A stretch of 64,000 bases of DNA from assembly GCA_026702755.1 (NCBI GenBank), contig JAPPBX010000017.1, positions 77,743-141,742 of the forward strand. The letters run 5' to 3'. Below the pieces are notes generated by a model that worked only from the letters and a program-made list of their open reading frames with translations, searched no databases and had not been told where the DNA came from. The stretch is from Candidatus Poribacteria bacterium. GTDB lineage: Bacteria > Poribacteria > WGA-4E > WGA-3G. Position 1 is the stretch's first letter. Every line of letters begins with the position of its first letter. The position numbers were made by a program, and so were the translations under genes. Positions 26,514 to 35,090 of this stretch are shown piece after piece.

Positions 26514-27371
26514 TCAATCGGATTCTGGGATCGGTAAAACGTCACAATAGACGGGTTCCATCTTCTCTGAGTATGTATCCCCCCGAACCCACATGACAGG
26601 ACGGATATTTTTTACCTGCTTTTTAGGTACGCGTTCTGCATTTCCGCTGATATAATGTGCTACATTACAACGTCGGAAACGGAGACTGTGGTTGTCGGTG
26701 CTTTTATGGAGGAGTTGGTTGTTGAACCAAACGACTGCTCCAGGTGGGACTTCAACAGCAACACCATCTTCGTCCCGGGCATCGCGTGCAATCTTAAATT
26801 CGTTCTGTTGTGAGCCTTCAAGGTCCTCATGCGTAAGAATGCCGTATTTGTGACTACCCGGAATAACGTATAGGCAACCGTTTTCTTTGTCCGCCTCATC
26901 AATAGCTGTCCACGTTCCAACCGTCATTTCGGCTTTATACTGATGGTTAAAATACCATTTATCTTGATGCCACGGAAAACCTAACCCAATCTTTGGTGCT
27001 TTCCAGATATAGAGATTGCCTTGACTCAGCAGATTTGGACCGAGTAGGTCAACGATAGGATCCGTTAGACGCGGATCACGTACACGGGCAAGGAATTCTG
27101 GGCAATAACAACTCACATGATGGATCTTGTGCATTGCATGGATACCCGATGCTGCAACTTTTCCATCTATTACCAATGCATTTTGATCAATATTGGCTGT
27201 CGGGAAAGATCGTTTTCCATCAACAATATCATCAGCGATTTGCCGTAGTATGTCGTTTTCTTCTTCTGTGAAAACGTTGTAACGGACAAAGTATCCGTTT
27301 TCTTCCCACGCGGATTGTTCTTCAGATGTCAGGCTAAACTTCCGTTTCTCGAATGTTGTGTTTGTGTCCAT
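26514..27371 (-). CDS. PhyH-family dioxygenase, paralogue A
   Basis: 285 residues from the ATG seven bases after GGGAG; the earlier in-frame ATG is poorly placed. Iron ligands are in LGFPWHQDKWYFN (HxD) and in the LLHKSTDNHSLRFRR region (distal His, and the Arg that holds 2-oxoglutarate). Cytoplasmic Fe(II)/2-oxoglutarate hydroxylase of unknown substrate. It is strongly similar to the gene directly upstream over its full length and differs clearly from the phosphonate-type PhyH at 23.6 kb. Confidence 0.85.
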   Translation of the reverse strand: MDTNTTFEKRKFSLTSEEQSAWEENGYFVRYNVFTEEENDILRQIADDIVDGKRSFPTANIDQNALVIDGKVAASGIHAMHKIHHVSCYCPEFLARVRDPRLTDPIVDLLGPNLLSQGNLYIWKAPKIGLGFPWHQDKWYFNHQYKAEMTVGTWTAIDEADKENGCLYVIPGSHKYGILTHEDLEGSQQNEFKIARDARDEDGVAVEVPPGAVVWFNNQLLHKSTDNHSLRFRRCNVAHYISGNAERVPKKQVKNIRPVMWVRGDTYSEKMEPVYCDVLPIPESD

Positions 27372-27412
27372 CAATGCTCCCATTCACAAATTTTATATTC
27401 TCCGACCACGAC

Positions 27413-28267
27413 CTACTCTTCTAAAATTGGTATAACATCACGTTGAACTTCATCCGCCATACCTGGATAGGTTTCACCACGAATCCACATGGGCGGTCGT
27501 TTTTTATTTACAGCCTCAGGACGTGTCCATTCTGTTTTTGCACTGATATAATGCGCTATGTTAGCACGTCGAAAACGATTACTGTGGTTATCCGTGCTTT
27601 TATGGAGGGTTTGACTATTGAACCAGATGACCGCGCCAGCAGGGATTTCTACTGCAACGCCATCTTCATCACGAGCACCCTCTGCCTGTTTAAACTCTCC
27701 TTGTTGTGAGCCTTCAAGTTCCTTGTGTTCACGAACACCATGCTTATGGCTGCCGGGGATAACGTATAAACAACCATTTCCTTTATCAGCGGCATCAATC
27801 GCAGTCCATGTCGCGACTGTCGTTCCGGTTTTGTACTGATGGTTAAAATACCATTTATCTTGATGCCACGGGAACCCTAAACCAATTTTTGGCGGCTTCC
27901 AAATATAGAGATTGTTGAGACCGAGGAGATCTGGGCCGAGGATGTCAACAGCCGGGTCAGTGAGACGGGGATCGCGCGTACGCGCAAGGAATTCTGAACA
28001 ATTGCAACTCACATATTGGATATTGTGCATTGCGTAGATCCCTTGTGCTTTGACTTTACCGTCTCTGACTAAAGCGTTTTCAAAGATATGATAGTCTGGA
28101 AAGGGACGTTTTCCATCAACAATGTCATCAGCGATTTGCGCTAAAAAATCATTCTCTTCTTTTCTAAAAACGTCGTACCGGACAAAGTATCCATTTTCGT
28201 CCCAAGAGGCTCGTTCTTTAGGTGTCAGGCTAAATTTCCGTTCTTCGGATGTTTTATTTTTGTTCAC
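27413..28267 (-). CDS. PhyH-family dioxygenase, paralogue B
   Basis: 284 residues, GTG start with GAGGAG six bases before it. It shares the motifs LGFPWHQDKWYFNHQYK and LHKSTDNHSNRFRRANIAHYIS with paralogue A, 41 bases downstream. The two form a tandem duplication, probably one transcript. Divergence is greatest in the C-terminal 30 residues (WTRPEAVNKKRPPMWIRGETY), close to where substrate specificity is often set in this family. Confidence 0.85.
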   Translation of the reverse strand: MNKNKTSEERKFSLTPKERASWDENGYFVRYDVFRKEENDFLAQIADDIVDGKRPFPDYHIFENALVRDGKVKAQGIYAMHNIQYVSCNCSEFLARTRDPRLTDPAVDILGPDLLGLNNLYIWKPPKIGLGFPWHQDKWYFNHQYKTGTTVATWTAIDAADKGNGCLYVIPGSHKHGVREHKELEGSQQGEFKQAEGARDEDGVAVEIPAGAVIWFNSQTLHKSTDNHSNRFRRANIAHYISAKTEWTRPEAVNKKRPPMWIRGETYPGMADEVQRDVIPILEE

Positions 28268-28405
28268 GCATTCTCCTCTTAATTTAATATTTTCATGGCA
28301 TTATTTTATTACGACGTAGTGTAAAAAATTGGACTCTGTTGGACTAAAACGGTAAGAAAAAATAGGAGGAAATCAACGAGGCAAACTAAAGAAGCGTGTA
28401 AGTAG

Positions 28406-28436
28406 TGTCTGTAGTTACCACAGGCAACTACAGACA
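28406..28436 (-). terminator. Hairpin after the DUF1326 gene
   Basis: TGTCTGTAGTT, 9-nt loop, AACTACAGACA: an 11-bp stem 8 bases beyond the stop codon of the leftward gene. No long T-run. Confidence 0.6.
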
Positions 28437-28444
28437 TCAATACT

Positions 28445-29098
28445 TTACATTGAAAAGCCGCCGACAAAGATGTTGTTCTCTGCGCTGCTTTGCTGCCACG
28501 TCACCGGGAGGTGAGTGTCTTTATAACGATAGACTTCAGATTTGCCGACGATCGCGTTCTGAATCGTTGTCAGGGGTTTATACCAGATCTGATGTGGCTG
28601 TGTGCATCCGGCGCACGGGTAGCGGTTCGCTGACAGTGCGAGGACCTTTCCGACTTTCACGTCATATTTAGTCCCTTCTTTCGAGAATTCGACAGAAGCG
28701 GTTTGGGTTGCAACAACTTTACCTAAAACGTCCGCGCGTTTCGTTGTTAACATGTCTTTGAGGGCAGCACGCTGTTCCGGCGTGGTGCTCGCATCCATAT
28801 ACAACACGCTCTTGCGCGTTTCGGTGTCAATTGCCAAGTTATTTTTCGCACTAATGACAGCGACAACGGTTAAGTTCTCCAGCGAAACATCGTTCCAACC
28901 TCCGCTCTGAATGTTCCAAACGGCGGTTGCCTCTCTGCCACCTTCCACAAATTCGGAACCAAAGTGGCACGCCCCAACGTAAACACTCGCGGAACGGGCT
29001 TCAATATATTCGCCTTGCACAGTCGGTGCTTCCGTAGCAAAAGCGAAACCCGCTATGAGGGTCAGCGCGAGTGTTGTTAAAACAAGAATACCTTTCAT
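28445..29098 (-). CDS. Exported DUF1326 protein
   Basis: 217 residues with a signal peptide (MKGILVLTTLALTLIAGFAFA). QGEYIEARSASVYVGACHFGSE, AVWNIQSGGWNDVSL and VLYMDASTTPEQRAALKDM follow the DUF1326 pattern, including the conserved Cys of the first block. A second Cys pair (YPCAGC) sits near residue 160 and might bind metal or form a disulfide. Function of the family is not established. Lone gene. Confidence 0.75.
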   Translation of the reverse strand: MKGILVLTTLALTLIAGFAFATEAPTVQGEYIEARSASVYVGACHFGSEFVEGGREATAVWNIQSGGWNDVSLENLTVVAVISAKNNLAIDTETRKSVLYMDASTTPEQRAALKDMLTTKRADVLGKVVATQTASVEFSKEGTKYDVKVGKVLALSANRYPCAGCTQPHQIWYKPLTTIQNAIVGKSEVYRYKDTHLPVTWQQSSAENNIFVGGFSM

Positions 29099-29281
29099 GA
29101 ACTATTCCTCCTTGCGCTATGCTTTAATCCAAGTGTAGCCTGCAAATCGAGTTCGCGTTACCGGTAGCGAACATGTTACTACACTATTTGATGTTATTAT
29201 ACTGTAACTCGTATGGAAATGTCAACTTTTTTGCAGCAGTATTCAGTTTTTGGTTTTCTGTTGATTCTATGGAAGAAGTCA

Positions 29282-29304
29282 CGAGTCGAAACTCGCTCCT
29301 ACAG
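29282..29304 (+). repeat. Dispersed palindrome with CTCCTACAG tail, copy 4
   Basis: CGAGT, short loop, ACTCG, then CTCCTACAG. Intergenic. The stem differs from the other copies but is self-complementary. Confidence 0.55.
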
Positions 29305-29333
29305 TGTTCGTTGGACGCGGGTTTTTCTGTTAT

Positions 29334-29768
29334 CTATTTCGTGCGTACGAGAATTAATATCACAATAACAACGCAGAGGATCAGGACCCAGAACATAGGC
29401 ACAGAGCCTTGGAAAAAGTCCATGATCGTGTTCTTTTTCGTCATCTTGAGCGGGACGTAGTGATCTCCGCCATTAACGATTGTAACAGGTTTGCCAAGCC
29501 GATCGCCGTATCCGTCTTTGTAAATACTGATGAGATAACGACCTGCGGGGATGCCCGACTTTCCATAATCACCATTCGCATCTGTCTTTGTTGTAAATTC
29601 TGTGCCGTCTTGGGCAACAATTATAACTTCAACACCCTCAATCGGGTTCTGTCTTTCGGTCGTATCAACAATCTGTCCGCGGACAGTGCCTCCCTGTTGT
29701 GCGAAAACAATCCCGACAGATATAATCGTATAGACGACGAACATTAGTGCTAAACGTAGACGAGTCAT
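29334..29768 (-). CDS. Membrane protein with carboxypeptidase-regulatory-like domain
   Basis: 144 residues. Signal peptide (about 1-22), then one Ig-like carboxypeptidase D regulatory domain (GTVRGQIVDTTERQNPIEGVEVIIVAQDGTEFTTKTDANGDYGKSGIPAGRYLISIYKDGY, recognised by the GxVxD..NPIxGVxV and TDxNGxY pattern), and a C-terminal membrane helix (about 124-142) with a short basic tail. Probably a periplasmic domain tethered to a membrane; partner unknown. Confidence 0.75.
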   Translation of the reverse strand: MTRLRLALMFVVYTIISVGIVFAQQGGTVRGQIVDTTERQNPIEGVEVIIVAQDGTEFTTKTDANGDYGKSGIPAGRYLISIYKDGYGDRLGKPVTIVNGGDHYVPLKMTKKNTIMDFFQGSVPMFWVLILCVVIVILILVRTK

Positions 29769-29805
29769 TGTTATATTTCTCCTGGGGTTGGAGATTCAGG
29801 AAGTG

Positions 29806-30654
29806 TTATTTCCCCGCTTTCATTAGCAGACGGTGAAGTGTTCCTCCTAAAATCTCTGCCTTGTCTATTTCTGGGATAAATGTACAGTGCGTTCGGAATG
29901 CCTCAAGTGCGTGTTGATATGTCATAAAGTTCCGAACAACCGGATAGTCCGATCCCCAACAGAGACGACCAGGACCGAAATGTTCATAGAGGGCGCGTAC
30001 AATCCAATGTGTGTCGGATTGTGGATAATCCCACGAGACCTGCGACACATAAGCGAATCCTGACATCTTGATATGAATATTTGGTAGATCTGCCGAGGCA
30101 AGCACTTGCTTTAGCTGCGGATAGGGGTGTGCTTCACCGGCGCGTGCGCCCCCCATGTGATGACACAGAAATGGAACTGTGGAGAACTGTGCGGCGAGTT
30201 TTCGGAGCGGTTCATGCTGATGACTTCCCATGGCGATGCTGGCAATGAGTCCCAATTCGGCTGTTGTTTGAAAGAAGCGTTGTCCCTCGTCTGAAAAGAA
30301 CCAGCTGCCGTCGTCATCGCCTTTGAGATAATGGGTGTAGCCTTTGAGGTTATATGCCTCTGCGGCTTCCTTTAGACGGTCAGCGGCACCCGGCGTGTGA
30401 TATGTTTCTGTCCATGAACAGTCAACATCAGCAAACTGAATCAGTCGTTCAGGGTAACGCTTTACACACGCTGCGACGTAATCGTTGTTTTCTGGATTTC
30501 TGTCGATGCGTGCACAGATAAGCACTGCTTGGTCAACATCGTGCAGATCCATTTCGTGGAGGAGTTGTTCGACTTTGCCACGACTCTCATCATCGGGAAC
30601 AGGGGGTTGATAGGGCCACCGGGGCCAGGCGTGCGTGTGGGAATCAATTATCAT
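29806..30654 (-). CDS. Amidohydrolase family 2 metal-dependent hydrolase
   Basis: 282-residue TIM-barrel enzyme. The N-terminal metal site DSHTHAW, a His in SHQHEPLRK, FLCHHMGG, and the C-terminal GSDYPV (Asp) fit amidohydrolase_2 decarboxylases and lactonases. AGGAG sits six bases before the start. It lies 50 bases downstream of the BMP-type transporter ATPase in the same direction, so it might act on the imported compound. Substrate unknown. Confidence 0.85.
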   Translation of the reverse strand: MIIDSHTHAWPRWPYQPPVPDDESRGKVEQLLHEMDLHDVDQAVLICARIDRNPENNDYVAACVKRYPERLIQFADVDCSWTETYHTPGAADRLKEAAEAYNLKGYTHYLKGDDDGSWFFSDEGQRFFQTTAELGLIASIAMGSHQHEPLRKLAAQFSTVPFLCHHMGGARAGEAHPYPQLKQVLASADLPNIHIKMSGFAYVSQVSWDYPQSDTHWIVRALYEHFGPGRLCWGSDYPVVRNFMTYQHALEAFRTHCTFIPEIDKAEILGGTLHRLLMKAGK

Positions 30655-30704
30655 TTTTTCTCCTGAGATCTTTTCCTCTTTGCTGGTGAAGTTTCTAATC
30701 CGGC

Positions 30705-32234
30705 TTAATTCAGCCCCAGCATCAAGGCACCTAATTCTTGCTTGTTCGTTTCTTCGGGTTTCACAATACCAACGATTTTTCCATTATACATTACCGCGAT
30801 TCTGTCGCTGAGGTGGAGCAGCTCGTCGAGTTCGGAGGAAACCAGTAAAACGGCTTTTGCGCGATTCCGTGCGTGAATAAGCCGTGTGTGGACGAATTCC
30901 GCTGCGTGAATGTCTAATCCTCGCGTCGGGTGTGCAGCGATAATCACTTCGGGGTTCGCCTCTAATTCACGAGCGACAACGACTTTCTGCTGATTTCCAC
31001 CGGAGAGTGTCCGTATCGGATGTGTGATGTCCCCAGCACGGATCTGGTATTTATCGAGTGCGTTTAGTGCAGAACGCTGAATCGATTCGCGCCGAAGTAT
31101 GCCGTGGCGACAGAAACGTCTGTTTTTATGATGTCCAATGATAAAATTGTCATCAATTCGGTCATTGAGGCTAATTCCGTGTCGGTGTCTATCGGCAGGG
31201 ACATGCGCAATCCGTTCGCTGTTTGACGTAAGCGTTCCGCTGTCAATGTGTCGTAAACCTGTCAGCACTTGAATCAGTTCTGTTTGTCCGTTCCCTTCTA
31301 CACCTGCGATGCCGACAATTTCACCAGGGAAAATCTCAAGATTAATTTCGTCGAGGTGTCGTTTGCTGGACTCTTTATTCCTTATTGTGTTTTTCCATTT
31401 ATGCCGCTTTGTAGTGTCTGAACCTCCAGAGAGCGTGACATTTTCTAAGTAGATTCGCGGTGTTGTCTTCTCAGTCTGCTCCCGCGGCACGGAGACAGGG
31501 ATAATAGGTTCGCCGAGAATCATTTCCGCCAACGTTGCAGGATCAGTATCGGCAATAGCGGAGGAGGCGACAGTCTGCCCACGTCTCATCACTGTGACGG
31601 TGTCAGCTATTGCCATGACTTCATCAAGTTTGTGTGTGATGATAATGAGACTCCTTCCTTCATTTCTAAGACTCCGCATACAGTTAAAAAGCCCTTCGAC
31701 TTCTTGTGGAGCAAGTACCGCTGTCGGTTCATCCATGATGAGGATGTCCGCGCCGTGGTAAAGGACTTTCAGGATTTCGGTGTGTTGCTGTGCCCCAATC
31801 GGCAGAGATTCAACAGGAACGTTCAGCGGCACATCGAAACCGAGCTGCGTCGCAAGTACCGTAATCCTTCCTTCTGCTTGTTGATAGTCAAGCAGGGCAC
31901 TGAATTTGCGGGGTTCTTTAGCAAGGATGATGTTTTGAAGAGCCGTGAAAACAGGGATAAGCGTGAAGTGTTGCTGCACCATTCCTAAACCAAGATGCAT
32001 CGCACGCCGCGGAGAAGAAATATTCACTCGATTGTCATTGACGAAGATCTCGCCTGCATCGGGTTGATACAGTCCGTAGAGAATCTTCATCAATGTGGAT
32101 TTACCGGCACCATTTTCACCGACGATGGCGTGTATCTGACCGCGTTGGAGCGTGAAATCCACTTCGTCATTTGCTTGTACGTGTCCAAATCGCTTGCTGA
32201 TGCCGCGCATCTCAATAATTGGTGCGTGTGTCAT
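30705..32234 (-). CDS. ABC transporter ATPase of BMP/nucleoside uptake type
   Basis: 509 residues with two fused ATPase domains. The first has Walker A GENGAGKS (39-46), a variant signature LPIGAQQHTEI and Walker B LIMDEPTAVL. The second has the degenerate P-loop GVEGNGQTEL, the signature LSGGNQQKV and the degenerate Walker B AAHPTRGLDI, as is normal in RbsA/YufO-type ATPases. The preceding gene, two bases away, encodes the matching BMP-family receptor. The two permeases expected downstream are missing, replaced by an amidohydrolase gene. A 25-residue Lys-rich insert lies between the domains. Confidence 0.9.
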   Translation of the reverse strand: MTHAPIIEMRGISKRFGHVQANDEVDFTLQRGQIHAIVGENGAGKSTLMKILYGLYQPDAGEIFVNDNRVNISSPRRAMHLGLGMVQQHFTLIPVFTALQNIILAKEPRKFSALLDYQQAEGRITVLATQLGFDVPLNVPVESLPIGAQQHTEILKVLYHGADILIMDEPTAVLAPQEVEGLFNCMRSLRNEGRSLIIITHKLDEVMAIADTVTVMRRGQTVASSAIADTDPATLAEMILGEPIIPVSVPREQTEKTTPRIYLENVTLSGGSDTTKRHKWKNTIRNKESSKRHLDEINLEIFPGEIVGIAGVEGNGQTELIQVLTGLRHIDSGTLTSNSERIAHVPADRHRHGISLNDRIDDNFIIGHHKNRRFCRHGILRRESIQRSALNALDKYQIRAGDITHPIRTLSGGNQQKVVVARELEANPEVIIAAHPTRGLDIHAAEFVHTRLIHARNRAKAVLLVSSELDELLHLSDRIAVMYNGKIVGIVKPEETNKQELGALMLGLN

Positions 32235-32236
32235 TT

Positions 32237-33214
32237 CTACTGCCGTTCGTGCGGAACAAGGATGTCGCCCGCGATAATTTTCGCCTTAAATGCTTCAACC
32301 TGTTTCAAAATCTCGTCCGAGAGAAGTTCGCGGTTAACGTCATCAACGATATACGCAACACCTCCCTCTTTAAGCCCATAATCTTTCAAGCCTCCGGAGA
32401 AATTCCCTTCTTGGACACTTTTTATCGTCTCATAAACCGATATTTCCACACCTTTGATGACGCTCGTAAGCACTAAACCGGGAGCAAGGTGGTTACCGTT
32501 AGAATCAACCCAGATGATCGATTTCTTTGTAGTTTTTGCGGCTTCAAGTACGCCAAGCCCACTGGCACCCGCGGCGGCAAGGATAATATCTATCCCGCGG
32601 TTGTATTGTGCGAGCGCGAGTTCTTTGGCTTTCGCTGGGTCGTTGAAGGCTTGCGGTGTGACACCGACGTAATCCGCCACGAATTCAATCTCTGGATTCG
32701 TCGCTTTAATGCCGGCACCGAAACCTATTTCAAACGCCTCAACCAGTGGCACCTTCATCCCGCCGATGAAACCGATCTGTTTTGTCTCTGTTTTCAATGC
32801 TGAGATGACCCCTGCAAGGAATGTGCCTTCGTGTGCCCGGTAGGTGAGCGATGCAACGTTCGGCTGTTCTATAACTGCGTCAATAAGTGCGAACTTGACA
32901 TTAGGAAAATCGCTTGCGACACGCTTCATCGGCTCCTGAAAGAGGAAGCCAACACCGATAATAAGATCATATTTCAGTTTTGCGAGTCTGCGAAGCGTCA
33001 GTTCGGTATCTGTACTGAGGCTTGGCGTAACCTCTGTGAGTTTAAATCCCCATTCATCCATCGCTTTTTTCGCGCCCGCGTAGGCGGCATCACAAAATGA
33101 GAGATCACCACGCCCTGTTACGTCATAAATAAGGCCAACTTTCAGTGCCGCAGGGGCTGTCTCTATCACAGCGAAACATGCGATGAAAAGTGTAATCAAA
33201 ATTTTTATACGCAA
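32237..33214 (-). CDS. BMP-family substrate-binding protein
   Basis: 325 residues. Signal peptide MRIKILITLFIACFAVIETAPA, without a proper lipobox, so probably soluble in the periplasm rather than lipidated as most relatives are. The BMP/Med fold is shown by KVGLIYDVTGRGDLSFCDAAYAGAKKA, IGVGFLFQEPMKRVASDFPNVKFALID and GTFLAGVISALKTETKQIGFIGGM. Family members bind nucleosides or related compounds. First gene of the transport run. Confidence 0.88.
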   Translation of the reverse strand: MRIKILITLFIACFAVIETAPAALKVGLIYDVTGRGDLSFCDAAYAGAKKAMDEWGFKLTEVTPSLSTDTELTLRRLAKLKYDLIIGVGFLFQEPMKRVASDFPNVKFALIDAVIEQPNVASLTYRAHEGTFLAGVISALKTETKQIGFIGGMKVPLVEAFEIGFGAGIKATNPEIEFVADYVGVTPQAFNDPAKAKELALAQYNRGIDIILAAAGASGLGVLEAAKTTKKSIIWVDSNGNHLAPGLVLTSVIKGVEISVYETIKSVQEGNFSGGLKDYGLKEGGVAYIVDDVNRELLSDEILKQVEAFKAKIIAGDILVPHERQ

Positions 33215-33562
33215 AATGTTTTCCTTTCAGTTCTGTTGTTTTTTGATAGATAGAGTGAAGTCTGTCTCAACACTCTTTAGGATACATCATAGTAGATTCA
33301 AATGCAAGATTTATTGTTGGAAAGTTAGAAGTTTGGAGGTGTTTTTACTTGGGTGTTTCCCTTAGAAGATGGCACACGCAGCGTTTCTATCAGTCTTCCT
33401 GTTTTCCAACCTTCCTGAAAACCTGAAATTTGTTTCTTAATATTGCCGTTGACTTTTTTGATTTTTAACGTTATTCTATTTACAGAATTCCCGCTGTTGT
33501 TGTAATAGTGAGGAATAGATTGGCGAATGTCTAAATTATATTGACAAAAATGGAGGAGAGTT
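33215..33562. other. Divergent intergenic region
   Basis: 348 bases between the leftward transporter operon and a rightward secreted-protein gene. It is AT-rich, holds the probable promoter at 33449-33477, and otherwise shows no gene or clear repeat. Confidence 0.5.
33449..33477 (+). promoter_or_regulatory. Probable sigma-70 promoter
   Basis: TTGACT, 17-bp spacer, TATTCT. About 85 bases upstream of the start of the first of two secreted beta-sandwich genes. Confidence 0.5.
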
Positions 33563-34243
33563 ATGAGAGTAACTATCACAGTGCCGAAGTTAGCGGCGTT
33601 AAGTTTCCTTGTGCTTTTCGGTTTGGTACTTTCGCTACCGACGTACGCGGGTACCCAATTGTGGGACTTTGAAGAAAAGCACGATGACTGGAAAGTTGCC
33701 AATGGAAAGTGGGAAATCGCAAAAGGAGTCTATCACGTTGACAAGGGTGGACAAGCGGAACACTCTCTCGTTGGTGAAGAGGACTGGGATGATTACACCA
33801 TTGAGGCGAAGGTTCGATTGGACAACCACCATTGGGCGGGTATCGTTTTTCGCGCCGAAAGCGAGATGGAGTATTACGTCTACTATCTCAATGTCCCAAA
33901 TAACAAAACGGAACTCTGGCGACACAAAGATGGTGCTTGGAATGCCCGCGACAACGTCGCCCAAATCCCAGCTGTTGAGAAGGTCCAAATAAAGAACGGC
34001 GAATGGATTGATATGAAGGTTGTCGTTGAGGGCAGTGAATTTCAGATTTATCTCAATGGTAAACTTCAGGGTGAACATAAAGATGATGTCTACAAAACCG
34101 GCCAAGTCGGTGTGTGGGCATGGGAAACCGAGGCGAGTTTTGATGATTTCACCGTTAGTGGTGATAATATCAAGGACACCCTCGCTATTGAACCGAATAA
34201 CAAACTCGCAACAACATGGGGACGGCTCAAACGGGTTTACTAA
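33563..34243 (+). CDS. Secreted DUF1080/LamG-like beta-sandwich protein with WG tag, paralogue 1
   Basis: 226 residues, ribosome site GGAGGAGAG. Signal peptide about 1-30, then a concanavalin-like sandwich: LWDFEEKHDDWKVANGKWEI, YTIEAKVRLDNHHWAGIVFRAESEMEYYVYYLN and FQIYLNGKLQGE with GQVGVWAWETEASFDDFTV as last strands. This is the 3-keto-disaccharide-hydrolase (DUF1080) type of fold, probably glycan binding; a catalytic role is not evident. The C-terminus is NNKLATTWGRLKRVY. A paralogue follows after 143 bases. Confidence 0.8.
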   Translation: MRVTITVPKLAALSFLVLFGLVLSLPTYAGTQLWDFEEKHDDWKVANGKWEIAKGVYHVDKGGQAEHSLVGEEDWDDYTIEAKVRLDNHHWAGIVFRAESEMEYYVYYLNVPNNKTELWRHKDGAWNARDNVAQIPAVEKVQIKNGEWIDMKVVVEGSEFQIYLNGKLQGEHKDDVYKTGQVGVWAWETEASFDDFTVSGDNIKDTLAIEPNNKLATTWGRLKRVY

Positions 34244-34386
34244 TTTTGCGGAAGGTTTAGCCTCAGAAGTTTTCTGCGTGAAACCCTGTCGAAGACTTTT
34301 GAGGCGACTTTAATTAATTTGTGACTGTAGATGCACTGGGATATTTTCAAAGCGTGCCTCCGGGCATAATTAAAAGGAGTGAAAAT

Positions 34387-35055
34387 ATGAAGTATTTGTT
34401 TTCAACTGTTGTGAGTTGCTGTTTTCTCGTACTCGTAGCCTCTTTCGCTTTTGCAGGCGAACAGACTTGGTCGTTTGAATCGGATGCGGACGATTGGAAA
34501 GTCGCTAACGGTGATTGGAGTGTTGAGGACGGCATTTATAAACTCGCTAAGGGCGGTAGAGCCGAGCACTCCCTCGTCGGGGATGCTGAATGGGATGATT
34601 ACACGGTTGAAGCGAAAGTTCGACTTGATGAAGGGAACTGGGCAGGCGTTGTCTTTCGTGCGCAAAGCGAGATGGAATACTATGTCTACTATCTCAACGT
34701 TCCAAATAACAAAACGGAGCTTTGGCGACATAAGGAAGGCGCATGGGACGCTCGCGATAAGATTGGTGAACTTCAAGGGAAGAACATCACTGTTGCGAAT
34801 GACGAGTGGTTTGACATGCGAGTTGTCGTGGAAGGCACGTCGATGAAACTCTGGATTAACGGTGAAGACCAAGGTGAACTTGCTGATGAAACCGGTGCCG
34901 GATACCCTGCTGGTCAAGCCGGGGTCTGGGCATGGGAAACCGCCGCGAGTTTTGATGATGTCAAAGTCTCTGGAGATGCTATCATCAATCTTACACCAGT
35001 GGAACCAATGGATAAATTGGCTACCACGTGGGGTCGCCTCAAGCAACGTTTTTAG
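34387..35055 (+). CDS. Secreted DUF1080/LamG-like beta-sandwich protein with WG tag, paralogue 2
   Basis: 222 residues from the ATG preceded by AAAAGGAGTG; a GTG 66 bases upstream in frame is not supported. Signal peptide MKYLFSTVVSCCFLVLVASFAFA. About two thirds of positions match paralogue 1, including SEMEYYVYYLNVPNNKTELWR. The C-terminus is DKLATTWGRLKQRF. The linker before the tag is variable between the two copies while the tag is constant. Confidence 0.8.
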   Translation: MKYLFSTVVSCCFLVLVASFAFAGEQTWSFESDADDWKVANGDWSVEDGIYKLAKGGRAEHSLVGDAEWDDYTVEAKVRLDEGNWAGVVFRAQSEMEYYVYYLNVPNNKTELWRHKEGAWDARDKIGELQGKNITVANDEWFDMRVVVEGTSMKLWINGEDQGELADETGAGYPAGQAGVWAWETAASFDDVKVSGDAIINLTPVEPMDKLATTWGRLKQRF

Positions 35056-35090
35056 GTAATAATATCGTTTCGCCGCTGGGAGAGTAACAA

